Part shown: in pieces, positions 17,989 through 27,607 of the stretch
How the letters are laid out: the number at the start of each line of letters is the position of its first letter
Numbering within the stretch: position 1 is the stretch's first letter
Origin: a bacterium
GTDB taxonomy: Bacteria > Sysuimicrobiota > Sysuimicrobiia > Sysuimicrobiales > Segetimicrobiaceae
DNA length: 64,000 nucleotides
Reading direction: 5' to 3'
NCBI GenBank assembly: GCA_035307765.1
Contig: DATGHU010000026.1
Span: forward strand, 1-64,000
Made by a program: the position numbers and the translations under genes
The notes under the pieces: model-generated
What the model was told of the DNA's origin: nothing
Seen by the model: the letters and a program-made list of their open reading frames with translations, nothing else
Database searches by the model: none

Positions 17989-19159
17989 CTAGGCTGTCCT
18001 GTTTGGATGTAGTGTTGACACTGATGGAGGTCTCCTCATGAAAAGAGGGTCACGCCTCTGCCTCCGAAATCTCCAACCGAGGGCTCGCAACCTTCGGAAG
18101 GGGGGAGACAGGCATGACCCTCGAGGACAGCGTTCGCCATCACCGGCTCGTGATCATGCAGCGCGCGGCGCTGCTGGGGAATGTGACCCGGGCGTGTCGG
18201 GAGGCGGGCATCTCCCGGACCGTGTTCTACCGCTGGCGCCAACGCTTCGTGCGCTACGGGCCAGATGGGCTGCGGCCCCGGCCGACCCGCCCCACCCGCT
18301 GGCCCCGGCAGGCCACCCCGGCCCTCGAGCACGCCGTGCTGGCGTATGCGCTGCTCTGGCCGACCCATGGTCCCGCGCGGATCGCGGCGCAGCTCCGGCA
18401 GGCCCGCTGGGGCGGCTGGCGCGTCAGTGCCTCGGGGATCTATGGGATTCTCAAGCGCCACGGCTTGCAGACCCGATGGGAGCGGCTGACCCGGTTGGAA
18501 GCCCAGGCGGTCCTCACGGCCGGCGTGGTGAGCGAGCGGATGCGGCGCCGGTTGGTGCACCCGCATGTCGAGGCCCAGCGCCCCGGCGACCTCGTCTGCG
18601 TGGACGCCTTCTACGTGGGGAAGCTCAAGGGCGTGGGCAAGGTCTGGCAGTTGACGGCGTGCGACGCGGCCTGCTCGTACGCGGTGGCGACGCTCGTGCC
18701 GCGGGTCACACAAGGGACAGCCACCGAGTTCCTGCGGGAGCACGTCGTGCCGACCTACCGCCGCGCGGGCCATCAGGTGCGGGCGGTCTTGACCGATGGC
18801 GGGCCCGAGTTTCATGGGCGCTTCACGGCGGCGTGTCGCGACCTGGGCATCGAGCATCGGCGCACCAAACCGCGGCATGCCTGGACCAATGGCTTCGTCG
18901 AGCGGTTGCAAGGGACGATTCTGGCCGAGTTGTGGCGAGTCGCCTTTCGCCGCACCTACTACACGAGCGTGGCGCAGTTGGAACGGGACTTGCAAGCCTA
19001 CCTGCGCTTCTACAATCGGGAGCGGCCGCACCAAGGCTACCGGTTGCAGGGGCGCACGCCAGCGTCGGTGTTCGCCGCTCGGAAGGCCAGTTGAATGATG
19101 ACGACGCTCTTGGTTGGAGTGCAAAAGTGTCAACACCTCGTCCACACTGGACAACCTAG
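17989..19159 (+). mobile_element. IS481-family insertion sequence, complete, with inverted repeats and CTAG target duplication
   Basis: The element spans 17993-19155 (1163 bp) between CTAG copies at 17989-17992 and 19156-19159. Terminal inverted repeats of about 30 bp are obvious: left GCTGTCCTGTTTGGATGTAG then TGTTGACACT (to 18022), and the right end read inward gives GTTGTCCAGTGTGGACGAGG then TGTTGACACT (19126-19155). They differ at only a few positions. One intact transposase gene lies inside. The near-identical ends and intact gene indicate a recent, possibly still active insertion. Its right CTAG is also the left boundary of the IS5-like unit that follows. Confidence 0.92.
18114..19094 (+). 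CDS. IS481-family DDE transposase
   Basis: 326 residues from ATG 18114, preceded by AAGGGGGGAG. N-terminal helix-turn-helix with ACREAGISRTVFYRWRQRF (about 27-45), then an rve integrase core. The DDE triad is seen as VCVDAFYVGK (first Asp), VLTDGGPEFHGRF (second Asp) and NGFVERLQGTI (Glu). C-terminal YNRERPHQGYRLQGRTPASVF is typical of the IS481/IS3-type family. No frameshift: the enzyme looks intact. Confidence 0.95.
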   Translation: MTLEDSVRHHRLVIMQRAALLGNVTRACREAGISRTVFYRWRQRFVRYGPDGLRPRPTRPTRWPRQATPALEHAVLAYALLWPTHGPARIAAQLRQARWGGWRVSASGIYGILKRHGLQTRWERLTRLEAQAVLTAGVVSERMRRRLVHPHVEAQRPGDLVCVDAFYVGKLKGVGKVWQLTACDAACSYAVATLVPRVTQGTATEFLREHVVPTYRRAGHQVRAVLTDGGPEFHGRFTAACRDLGIEHRRTKPRHAWTNGFVERLQGTILAELWRVAFRRTYYTSVAQLERDLQAYLRFYNRERPHQGYRLQGRTPASVFAARKAS

Positions 19160-19200
19160 AAGTCATCTCATAAACAGGTCGTGCGGTACCGTCGTACCGG
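19159..19200 (+). repeat. 42-bp IS5-type left-end repeat, copy 1
   Basis: Identical to copy 2 (19792-19833) except one base: GAAGTCATCTCAT, A or G, then AACAGGTCGTGCGGTACC and GTCGTACCGG. The inner part, GGTACCGTCGTACC, can fold back on itself. Confidence 0.9.
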
Positions 19201-19228
19201 GCTACCCCATCGATGGTACTCTTACGTC

Positions 19229-19778
<550 letters not shown>

Positions 19779-19791
19779 CATCGGGCTTGCC

Positions 19792-19833
19792 GAAGTCATC
19801 TCATGAACAGGTCGTGCGGTACCGTCGTACCGG
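19792..19833 (+). repeat. 42-bp IS5-type left-end repeat, copy 2
   Basis: Direct repeat of 19159-19200 with one mismatch. It lies directly upstream of the IS5-type transposase start and is that element's own left end. Confidence 0.9.
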
Positions 19834-19839
19834 ACGGCC

Positions 19840-20603
19840 ATGGGCCTGACCGACAAGCCATGGGCCGTGCTCACCCGATCTTCCGGTCACAGCGGCGACC
19901 GATGGCCGAGGCCAGCCGTGGGCCACCCGCGGCGTGTTGAACGCCGTGCTCTGGATCTTCCGGACCGGGGCGCCGTGGGCCGATCTGCCGCGGCGCTATC
20001 CGCCGTACCAAACCTGCCATCGCCGCTTCCAAGTCCGGCACCGATCGGGTCGCCTCGATCGCCTCCTGCAACGGCTCGCGGAGGATCTCCGCGACCGCGG
20101 GCAGATCGATCTGAGTGAAGCCTTCGTCGACGCGATCTTCGCGTCGGCGAAAAAAGGGGGCGTTGGCGTCGGTCCGACACGCTGTGGCAAAGGCTCCAGA
20201 ATCATGGCGATTGTCGACCGTGCTGGTCTTCCAATCGCCGTCCACGTGGCCAGCGCTTCACCGTATGAGCCGCACCTCGTCCCCGCCACTCTCGAGGCCC
20301 GCTTCCTCGCCGATCTCCCCACCCGACTGATCGGCGACCGCGGCTACGAGCGACCCGCTCGATGACACGCTCATGCGCACCTACGGGATCGAGATGATCG
20401 CCGCGAATCGTCGGCGCCGCGCCCACACGCAAGATGGCCGCCCGCTGCGCCGTATCCGCCGACGATGGAAAATCGAACGCTTCTTCGCGTGGCTCCACAA
20501 TTCCCGGTGCGTCGTCACCCGATGGGAGCGCCACCTCGAGAACACCCTCGGCATGGTCCAGCTCGCCTGTGCGCAGATCCTGCTACGGGCGTTTATGAGA
20601 TGA
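19840..20603 (+). pseudogene. IS5-family transposase, two frameshifts
   Basis: Starts MGLTDKPWAVL at ATG 19840. A shift near 19875 is needed to continue into PWATRGVLNAVLWIFRTGAP and the DDE core (DLSEAFVDAIFASAKKGG, ADLPTRLIGDRGYE). A second shift near 20352 leads to DPLDDTLMRTYGIEMIAA, RWKIERFFAWLHNSRCVVTR and the end at 20603. Some IS5 elements use one programmed shift, but two shifts at sites without slippery runs point to decay. Confidence 0.82.
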
Positions 20604-20606
20604 CCT

Positions 20607-21422
20607 CTAGGCTGTGCCGGTCCGATAGCGCCGTGCGAGCTCCGGCCGGTTGGCGCTCCCAAGGATTCTTCGCTGCAATTCCGCCAGCTGCTCCACCAAC
20701 GATCCGTCGTCGAGACCGGGAATACAGGTGACTTCGCCCTGCGCGAACGCGGTAAGGGATGCGGCGACCACATCCTCCGCCGTCATCTTCGGTCTCTGGC
20801 TGAAATCCATGCCCTGCAATGCGTGGAACTCAGTCGCCACGATCCCCGGGAGGCACACCTGCACGCGTACTCCGCTCCCTGCAATCTCGCCCGCGAGGGA
20901 CTGCGTGAAAGCCACCATGAACGCCTTGGCCCCGGCATAGATGGCGCGGTGGGGAAGCGGATTTGGCGGGATGGAGCCACTGAACGCGAGCAGCGATGCG
21001 ACGTTGATTACGCCACCGGCGCCACGACGGATCATGCCGGGCAGGGCCGCGCGAGTGAGGCGCGCCACCGCACGAACGTGGATGGCGATGAGACGATCAA
21101 CGACGGGCAGTTCAATCTGGGCAAAAGGATGGTACCCACCGAACCCGGCGTTGTTGACCAGGAGCGCGAGCGCTTCGTCGCCCGCGGCGCGCGCTTCAAC
21201 CTCCGCGAGCGCATCGGCGTCGGTGAGATCTGCTGCGAGCACCTCCGCGTGGACGTGGGCTTCGCGGTGGAGCCGCTCGGCAAGCGCCTCCAGCCGATCG
21301 CGCCGTCGCGCGACCAGCACGACATCGTAACCGTCCCGCGCCAATCGGTGGGCGAACGCTCCCCCGATGCCGGCGGATGCCCCGGTGATCAGTGCTCGTC
21401 GCCGCGGACGAACGCTCTCCAT
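20607..21422 (-). CDS. SDR-family short-chain dehydrogenase
   Basis: 271 residues from ATG 21422 behind GGGAGGAG. Classical SDR: TGASAGIGGAFAHRLA cofactor loop, NNAG at residues 91-94, and the catalytic region with Ser in NVASLLAFSGS, Tyr-x3-Lys as YAGAKAF. An Arg-rich VARRRDRL after strand 2 suggests NADPH preference. The stop codon TAG lies within the CTAG that bounds the IS5-like unit, so the last residues (RYRTGTA) may be intact but the original downstream region was displaced. Substrate unknown. Confidence 0.88.
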   Translation of the reverse strand: MESVRPRRRALITGASAGIGGAFAHRLARDGYDVVLVARRRDRLEALAERLHREAHVHAEVLAADLTDADALAEVEARAAGDEALALLVNNAGFGGYHPFAQIELPVVDRLIAIHVRAVARLTRAALPGMIRRGAGGVINVASLLAFSGSIPPNPLPHRAIYAGAKAFMVAFTQSLAGEIAGSGVRVQVCLPGIVATEFHALQGMDFSQRPKMTAEDVVAASLTAFAQGEVTCIPGLDDGSLVEQLAELQRRILGSANRPELARRYRTGTA

Positions 21423-21876
21423 AGATTACTCCTCCCTTGATCTCAAGGCGGTGGTTTTGCCGCAACGGTTCATCATCCTACATTCAGATCTTCGAGGTGA
21501 CTTCCTTCCGCTGACAAGCGGGGACACCAACGCTGGCAAAGATCGGAGGCGGGAGCAAGGAGCGAGACGTTTGCGATGCCCCCGCAAGCCGCCCCGCGGC
21601 GCAAGCGAGCGCGGCGGTGATAACAACCCACGCTTCGGCTTCGATTGCCCCCGGATCTTTGCCCGGCCGCGGCGACCACCATCGCATGGTGTGAGAGATC
21701 GCCCGGGCCCGACGTCCGTGGCGTGATTCTCCTGGAAACCCTATCCGGGTGGGGAAGTCTTGACTAAGGGCCAGCTGATGGTGCGGGGTTCAGGGAGTTC
21801 GCCTCCGCCTAGACGAGATCGCACTCGATAGTGGGGACACAGTGGGGGGGCAGAATCCGTGATCCCGGCCACGCGA
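21423..21876. other. intergenic stretch, no gene recognised
   Basis: About 450 bases between the SDR gene and the response regulator gene. No family is recognised in any frame. It must contain the SDR promoter. Confidence 0.5.
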
Positions 21877-22305
21877 TCAGTTCGGAAGTCGATTGAGCAG
21901 TACCCAGTACAGTCCTAATGACCGCACCGCGTCGCTGAACCGCTGGAAATCGACGGGTTTGACGATGTAGCTGTTGACCCCCAACGCATAGCAGGTTTTC
22001 AAGTCGTGCTCGTCACTCGAGGAGGTCAATATGACGACGGGAATCACCTTCGTCCGCGGATCCGCCTTGATGCGCTGAAGCACTTCGATCCCATCCATCC
22101 GAGGGAGTTTGAGGTCCAGCAGAATCAGCTTCGGACTGCCGTTGCCCTTGCGACCGTTTGGGAAGAGCAATTCTAACGCCTCCGGACCATCTTGGGCGAC
22201 CTGAATGTGATTGGACACGTTGCTCTTCCGAAGCGTCCGGACGGTCATCTCCGCGTGGGCGGGGTTGTCTTCGACCAGCAGGATTTCCATGGGGTCTTCG
22301 ATCAT
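21877..22305 (-). CDS. single-domain response regulator (Rcp1-like)
   Basis: 142 residues; ATG 22305 overlaps the kinase stop as ATGA. A stand-alone receiver: acidic pocket ILLVEDNPAH, phospho-acceptor Asp in LILLDLKLPRMDG, Thr/Ser in VILTSSSDEHDL and Lys in YIVKPVDFQRF. No output domain. This type, with a loop around NHIQVAQDGPEALELLF, is typically partnered with PAS or phytochrome-type histidine kinases and passes phosphate on or signals by protein contact. Confidence 0.93.
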   Translation of the reverse strand: MIEDPMEILLVEDNPAHAEMTVRTLRKSNVSNHIQVAQDGPEALELLFPNGRKGNGSPKLILLDLKLPRMDGIEVLQRIKADPRTKVIPVVILTSSSDEHDLKTCYALGVNSYIVKPVDFQRFSDAVRSLGLYWVLLNRLPN

Positions 22306-23927
22306 CTCTCATCACTCCTCGCAAGGGTGAAGTAGAAGGTGGCTCCCTTTCCGACCTCTCCTTCGGCCCAGACGCGCCCCCCGTGACGGTGGATGACGCG
22401 CTGGACGATCGCCAGTCCCACACCCGTGCCCTCATAGTCCTCCTGGCGGTGTAGGCGCTGAAAGACGTGGAAGAGTTTGTCGGCGTATCGCATCTCGAAC
22501 CCCGCGCCGTTGTCTTTCACGAAGTAGGTGTGAAACGCGGGGTCGCTCAAATCCGGCCGCCACCCGACCTCGATGCGGGCGTCCTCTCGATTGCGGCTGA
22601 ACTTCAGCGCGTTGGAGAGGAGGTTCACATACACCTGTTTGAGCAGCCCGGAATCCGCTCGACACCGCGGCAGGTCGCCGATCCGGATATCCGCCACCCG
22701 TTCCCTTCGCGCCCCGTTGAGCTCGGCCAGGGCGTGGCGGACGACCTCTGCCGGGGAGACCGACTGCTCCTGGATCGGCTGACGGCCGAGACGGGAGAGC
22801 GACAGCAAGTCATTGATGAGGCTCCCCATGTGCTGAGTGCTCACGACGATCTGGTCAATAAGGCGTCGCGCATCCTCCGGAAGGATCGCCGAGTAATCCT
22901 CGGTAAGCATCCGAGAAAAACCGCCGATCGTAATCAGAGGCGATCGCAGATCATGCGCGACCGAGTACGAAAAGGATTCGAGCTCTTGATTCACGCCTTC
23001 AAGCTGCGCCGTCCGCTGACGCACACGCTCCTCCAATTCTCGATTCAGGGCGCGGATTTCGTCCTCTGCCCGCTTGCGCTCGGTGATATCCCGCACGAAC
23101 CCGGTGAAGACAGGCGGTTTGCTCGACGGGTCAACGATGATGCTCAGTTCGACGGGAAACTCCTCGCCCGTGGCGCGGAGCGCGGTCAATTCGGTGCGTT
23201 TACCGAGAACGGGGCCCGTCCCTGTCGTCATGTAGGTGGCGAGCCCCTGACGGTGACGCTCACGAAGGTTTGCAGGGATGATGAGGTCAACCAGCTCGCG
23301 CCCCAGCACGTCACCACGGCGATACCCAAAGGTCGCTTCCGCGGCCGGGTTGAACTCAAGGATCCGCCCGAGGTGATCCATGGTGATGATGCAATCCAGC
23401 GCGCCCTGCAATATGGCCGATTTGCGCGCCTCGCTCTGCTGCAGGGCAAGCCTCGCGTGCTTGCGCTCGGTGATATCCTGAGCCACCACCAAGATCGCGT
23501 GTCGACCGGAGAATTCCAGCGTATGCGAGGTGATGTGCACATCGATCACCTGTCCGTTCTTGAGGCGGTGATGCCATTCGCCGGATGACTGAAGCTCGGG
23601 GCGTTCTTTCGCCACGTTCGCGAGCAGGCGTGGCACCTCATCCTCGGGGCGCAGCTCGGTAATCCGCATCGCCAAAAATTCATCGCGCGAGTACCCATAG
23701 TGGGCGACGGCAGCCCCGTTTACCTCGATAAGCTTGAGGGTCTCAAGATCGTAGACCCACATGGGAAGAGGGTTATTGGCAAACAGCAGCTGGAAGGATT
23801 CCACGGTGCCTCGCAGTGCCACTGATGCGCGCCCCCCCTTATTGTCTGCCGACGGATGAAGCACGAGGATCCGCGTCACCGCGCTCCGGACGATCGATGC
23901 CCCCACCGCTATCCGTAATGCCCGCAT
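22302..23927 (-). CDS. PAS-domain sensor histidine kinase
   Basis: About 541 residues from ATG 23927 (weak ribosome site; a later start is possible since the first ~38 residues look unstructured). Two PAS domains follow: residues ~45-160 (FANNPLPMWVYDLETLKL, GYSRDEFLAM) and ~165-290 (GALDCIITMDHLGRILEFN), each ending in DITERK. Then a coiled coil (RALNRELEERVRQRTAQLEG), the HisKA H-box SYSVAHDLRSPL and the ATPase boxes NLLSNALKFS, VKDNGAGFEM and GTGVGLAIV. No membrane segment is visible, so it is a cytoplasmic sensor. It works with the overlapping response regulator. Confidence 0.93.
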   Translation of the reverse strand: MRALRIAVGASIVRSAVTRILVLHPSADNKGGRASVALRGTVESFQLLFANNPLPMWVYDLETLKLIEVNGAAVAHYGYSRDEFLAMRITELRPEDEVPRLLANVAKERPELQSSGEWHHRLKNGQVIDVHITSHTLEFSGRHAILVVAQDITERKHARLALQQSEARKSAILQGALDCIITMDHLGRILEFNPAAEATFGYRRGDVLGRELVDLIIPANLRERHRQGLATYMTTGTGPVLGKRTELTALRATGEEFPVELSIIVDPSSKPPVFTGFVRDITERKRAEDEIRALNRELEERVRQRTAQLEGVNQELESFSYSVAHDLRSPLITIGGFSRMLTEDYSAILPEDARRLIDQIVVSTQHMGSLINDLLSLSRLGRQPIQEQSVSPAEVVRHALAELNGARRERVADIRIGDLPRCRADSGLLKQVYVNLLSNALKFSRNREDARIEVGWRPDLSDPAFHTYFVKDNGAGFEMRYADKLFHVFQRLHRQEDYEGTGVGLAIVQRVIHRHGGRVWAEGEVGKGATFYFTLARSDER

Positions 23928-24235
23928 AGGACTTCACGTAGACCCGTCGGGCTCCACACCGCCCGCTTCACGATCGAGGAATCACCCACCATCGGGACTT
24001 TCCACCGCGAGCGAGAGAGCAGAACGGCCAAGGATCGTCTGGCGGAGGGGTCGGAATCGCTTCCGGGGGAGCGGTAGGGAGTGTCAGCGAGGATGACGCG
24101 CGCGGTTCCACGAGCGATCAGCGGGTGGCGGGCAGCCGTCTCACAGAGGCGGGGGCCGGATTCACTGGAGGCGTCAGACCATTCTCGGGCCCCTCCCCCC
24201 CGTCGGTCGTCGTTTCGACAAATTCCGCGGTCCGG
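23928..24235. other. intergenic stretch, no gene recognised
   Basis: About 310 bases upstream of the kinase gene. No coding family seen. It should hold the kinase promoter, but no clear -10/-35 was identified. Confidence 0.4.
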
Positions 24236-24631
24236 CTATCCCGCCACTTTGGAGTCCGCTTGCAGTTGTTCGGTCAACCGCCCCAGCGCCTCAAGTTGCT
24301 CACGTGCCTGACGGATAACCACGAAGGCACTCCTCGGCTCGCTTGCGCCTTCTGCGATTTCCAACAACATGAGGCATTTCTCCTGGAGCGCCTTGATCCG
24401 AGCCGCCAAGACATCCGACCCATCGATCTCTCCGCCGTTTGGGGAGATGTCGGGGAGTCCCGGCAGGTGACTCCGATGCATCAAGATGGATACCACTGAG
24501 GTATTGAACCGCTTCGCAATGCCCTCGGGCGGGTCATTCCTCGAAAGCGCATCGTCGATCTGGGTCCGGTTCTCATGACTACAAATCCGGCAAAATCGCG
24601 AGGGCGGAGGGGTCCCGGAAGCAGCGTCCAT
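24236..24631 (-). CDS. small protein with C-x2-C finger and HTH-like segment
   Basis: 131 residues from ATG 24631 (a GTG at 24727 would add 32 residues). The motif FCRICSHENRTQIDDALSRN, followed by EGIAKRFNTSVVSILMHRSHL, is a widespread but poorly studied pattern: two cysteines, a short helix, then a helix-turn-helix-like unit ending in histidine, so a zinc finger joined to a DNA-binding helix pair is likely. The C-terminal half is helical (QEKCLMLLEIAEGASEP, RQAREQLEALGRLTEQL). Function unknown; relatives occur in phage and mobile contexts. Confidence 0.6.
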   Translation of the reverse strand: MDAASGTPPPSRFCRICSHENRTQIDDALSRNDPPEGIAKRFNTSVVSILMHRSHLPGLPDISPNGGEIDGSDVLAARIKALQEKCLMLLEIAEGASEPRSAFVVIRQAREQLEALGRLTEQLQADSKVAG

Positions 24632-25031
24632 AGGCTCACGGTACACGAAACCGATGGCCGCGACTTCCCCCCATCTAAATGGTTCTCGCTCGTCCGAATG
24701 AACTGTCTGTAAATATCGAACGATCACAGCCTTCGCCGCGCCCGTTCGCGGGATGGCGGACCCTTTGCCCGGCTTACCGGCAAGTTCGCGCGGGCCCGTT
24801 CACGACATTCTCGGGCGGAAGGACCCCCTGCGCGGCCGTTTTCCGCCGCGCGAACCAAACCGAGCACGCAACTATGACGGGATGTCCGGCGATGATACGA
24901 TCGCGTGACCCGATAAGCTCGCGCACGGGGCGGGGTTTGATGGAGCGAAGGGGAAAGACGCGGCGAGGAGTGGAGGAGGGCCGGCTGTGGGTGGGGGATG
25001 AGCTTCGCCCGGCGGGTCTCTGCGCGTCCCG
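24632..25031. other. intergenic stretch, no gene recognised
   Basis: About 400 bases. Only Arg/Pro/Ser-rich frames, none resembling a family. No tRNA-like cloverleaf was seen. Confidence 0.45.
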
Positions 25032-25274
25032 TTAGGTGTTCTTGCGGCTCGCGCGCATCACGATTTTGGCCTGCCTCCACGCATCGGCCTCATCCGGGGA
25101 CTCGCCACACCCCAACAGCCTCCCCGAACTGGCCTTCACACTCGATGTCGCGCCCGACAGGGTCACGTACCAGAGCCACCGCCCCGCCGTGGGAAACACG
25201 AGCAGGTCATAACGATCCTGTCCGTGGGACACCCGGATGAGCCCGTCCTTGGGACTGCTCATGCGCTCCAGCAT
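25032..25274 (-). CDS. hypothetical protein, 80 residues
   Basis: ATG at 25274 or 25262. The composition is protein-like: DGLIRVSHGQDRYDLLVF, RWLWYVTLSGATSSVKAS, SPDEADAWRQAKIVM. It looks like a small beta-rich domain with a C-terminal helix, similar in style to uncharacterised proteins of soil bacteria. I do not recognise a family. Confidence 0.5.
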   Translation of the reverse strand: MLERMSSPKDGLIRVSHGQDRYDLLVFPTAGRWLWYVTLSGATSSVKASSGRLLGCGESPDEADAWRQAKIVMRASRKNT

Positions 25275-25421
25275 CCCCCACGCCCGAACACCAGGAGCAC
25301 GGGAGGGGGAAGGACGCAGATGCCGCCCGCGGGAGGGTACCCCTTCCGGTCCCTCGCCGTCATCGTTCTGGCTCGATGAGCCGGCGGATCCGCGGAGGCG
25401 CCTGGCGCCGGTGGCACGCGC

Positions 25422-25835
25422 TCACCTCCCCGGGGGACGATAGGTGATCCTCTTCTTCACCGCCTGGTCCATCTCTTCGGGGGTGACGAGCACTGTGGCG
25501 GTGGCCCGGACCACGCCGGAGCCGTTGACGGCTAGCATCACGCTCGTCATGGTCACGTGATCGGGCAGATCGACGATGGCAAAGACGTCAACATCGCCAA
25601 ACGCATAGTAGAACGCTTCGAGCCGGCCGCTGAGGTTCTCCGATACGCTCGCCAACATCGCCTGGAGGGCGAAAAGGTTATCCTCGCTGGCAATGAGGGG
25701 AGCGACCTTCACCCCCCCGCCGGCCTGTTCGAGCATCTCTTGGATCGCCGCCTGCCTCGCCGACCCGCCGCCGCCGCGGATGAGACCGCGCACCCCATCG
25801 GGATTGTAAGATCCTCGGATCAAGTACTTGGCCAC
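25422..25835 (-). CDS. GYD-domain protein with an internal insertion
   Basis: 137 residues from ATG 25835 behind GAGGTGG. GYD proteins are about 95-105 residues. Here MAKYLIRGSYNPDGVRGL, RLEAFYYAFGDVDVFAIVDL, LAVNGSGVVRATATVLVTP and ITYRPPG follow the family closely. About 33 extra residues (GGVKVAPLIASEDNLFALQA, then MLASVSENLSG) sit between the first helix and RLEAFY. The insertion keeps frame. GYD domains are ferredoxin-fold proteins of unknown function, often near stress genes. Confidence 0.85.
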   Translation of the reverse strand: MAKYLIRGSYNPDGVRGLIRGGGGSARQAAIQEMLEQAGGGVKVAPLIASEDNLFALQAMLASVSENLSGRLEAFYYAFGDVDVFAIVDLPDHVTMTSVMLAVNGSGVVRATATVLVTPEEMDQAVKKRITYRPPGR

Positions 25836-26008
25836 GTCCCACCACCTCAGCAGCGTGGATGGTCAGCTCACTCATTTGGGATATGCCCCCTTCGCCACAC
25901 CCATAGACGACCGGCTGCTCCGGCCCAGGGCCGGCGAGCTCCCGCGGAGCCCCCGAGGTTCGCGGCGAGATCGTGAGCGCGGGCGGAAGTCGTGGGGAGA
26001 GCACCCGA

Positions 26009-26191
26009 TCACGTGAAGCGGGCGGAGACGTAGAGCTGCAGCGCGAGGCTGGCAAGATAGAGCAACGCCGCCAGCGCCACAATGACGGCGATGACCCGGG
26101 CGCTCGCTCTTCGCGAGCGGATGATCACAAACACCAAAGCGAATAAGGCGAGGTCGACGACGAAGATAACCGCTGTCAGCGCAATAAACAT
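26009..26191 (-). CDS. small membrane protein, two helices
   Basis: 60 residues from ATG 26191: MFIALTAVIFVVDLALFALV plus a basic turn (IRSRRASAR) and a second helix (VIAVIVALAALLYLASLALQ) ending LYVSARFT. The ribosome site is weak. Function unknown. Confidence 0.6.
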   Translation of the reverse strand: MFIALTAVIFVVDLALFALVFVIIRSRRASARVIAVIVALAALLYLASLALQLYVSARFT

Positions 26192-26452
26192 TCCTCAATG
26201 CCCTGAGGAAGGGGGGCACAGGGACGACGACGGCCTCGTCGGTGCCGTTTTCACCGGCGGGCGGAGCCATCCCCCGGGTGGCGCATTCGGTGGGCGGGCA
26301 GCCTATTTTCGATCACAGGAATGCGACCGTTCCCTTCGCCGCCCCGCGCGGCCGGGAGATGTGTGGGGAGCGGTGGCACCCCGCGGGGTCGCCCGGACTG
26401 GGTCGCGGAGGCCGGGCCCGGGGCCGCGCATCCTCGCCCGCCCCGCCCATGG

Positions 26453-27376
26453 TCACCGAGCGGCGCGCGCCGATGAAAGGTATCGCTTGGCCACCCTGCA
26501 CACCATCGTATACGCCGGGTCATAGACGTTTCCGAGATCGTATTGCACGCACTGACCGAGGAGGAGGTGGGCCCCGCGCGCATCAAGGCCGTGGTCCTCT
26601 CGCAACCAACGCACCATTTCCGTTGTGGCGTGTTGCACGCACTGGTCGAGTGGCCGGGCGTTCCCCACGGTCATGATCTCATCCGCATTTTCGGCCCTCG
26701 GCCAGTGAATCGTCTTGCCTTTGACGAGACGCACGGTGAATTGCACGTCGAAGGAGATCTCAATCCCCGTCCCGACGATCTCGCCGTCCCCCTGGAGGGC
26801 ATGCCCGTCGCCCAGATGAAAGAGCGCCCCGTGGACGAATACCGGGAAGTGCACCCAAACCCCCGCACGGAACCCGCGGTAATCCATGTTCCCGCCGTGT
26901 GTGGAGGAGGTCGCCGTGGAAATGGCCTGACCGTGCGACGGGGCGACCCCAAAGCATCCCAGCATCGGCGCGATGGGCAAGGTGAGCCGTCCCAGCGAGG
27001 TCGCGGGCTCGACGAGCGTGGCCGTGCCCGTCCGGAGGTCGATCTCCCACTTGGCCAGGATCGCATCCGGCGTCTGCTTGATGCACTCGGGGTCCAGAAC
27101 GTTCTCGGCGATCACGGTCTGGCTCCACCCGAAGGGTCGGTTGGGAGTGAGCCGGTCGAGGTGGATAGACAGCATGTCGCCGGGTTCGGCCCCTTTGATA
27201 AAAAAGGGCCCGGTCTGCGGGTTCCCCCGCTCGGTCACCTGGATCCCCGCCGCATCGATTCCACGCGCGTCGACCGTCGTCGTCTCGACGGTGTCCCCGG
27301 GGGTGATGGTCAGAACGGACTCGTGGGGGCCCATCGTCGTATGGTAGATCTTCGGCGCAAACCTGTGGACCGCCAT
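26453..27376 (-). CDS. acetamidase/formamidase family amidohydrolase
   Basis: 307 residues from ATG 27376. Family features: PGDTVETTTVDARG, TGPFFIKGAEPGDML, LGRLTLPIAPMLGCFGVAP, STHGGNMDYRGF, and VFVHGALFHLGDGHALQGDG. FmdA-type enzymes hydrolyse formamide or acetamide to ammonia and the acid. It is the last gene of a loose minus-strand run that also contains an FmdB-type zinc ribbon about 4 kb upstream. Substrate is not fixed by sequence. Confidence 0.88.
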   Translation of the reverse strand: MAVHRFAPKIYHTTMGPHESVLTITPGDTVETTTVDARGIDAAGIQVTERGNPQTGPFFIKGAEPGDMLSIHLDRLTPNRPFGWSQTVIAENVLDPECIKQTPDAILAKWEIDLRTGTATLVEPATSLGRLTLPIAPMLGCFGVAPSHGQAISTATSSTHGGNMDYRGFRAGVWVHFPVFVHGALFHLGDGHALQGDGEIVGTGIEISFDVQFTVRLVKGKTIHWPRAENADEIMTVGNARPLDQCVQHATTEMVRWLREDHGLDARGAHLLLGQCVQYDLGNVYDPAYTMVCRVAKRYLSSARAAR

Positions 27377-27607
27377 GCTCGCTCCTCACCGCCGACCGCC
27401 GGAGGCCTGGGGCCGGCCCTTCACCGATCCGACGCGGGCGTTATGATACGGCGCGCGAGGCCCCGATGCCTGTGGGAGCCCCACGGCCGACCGACCTTTC
27501 GATGCGATGTTTCCCCCACTCGGCGATCAGAAAACCCTTATCGTGAACACCCCAGGCCCTTTCCTACCTGCTCCCGACGACCCCGGCACTGACCCCGCCC
27601 TCACCCT

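Noticed and set aside
19840-20603. Intact IS5 transposase by a single programmed frameshift
   Set aside because: Two shifts are needed, neither at a slippery sequence.
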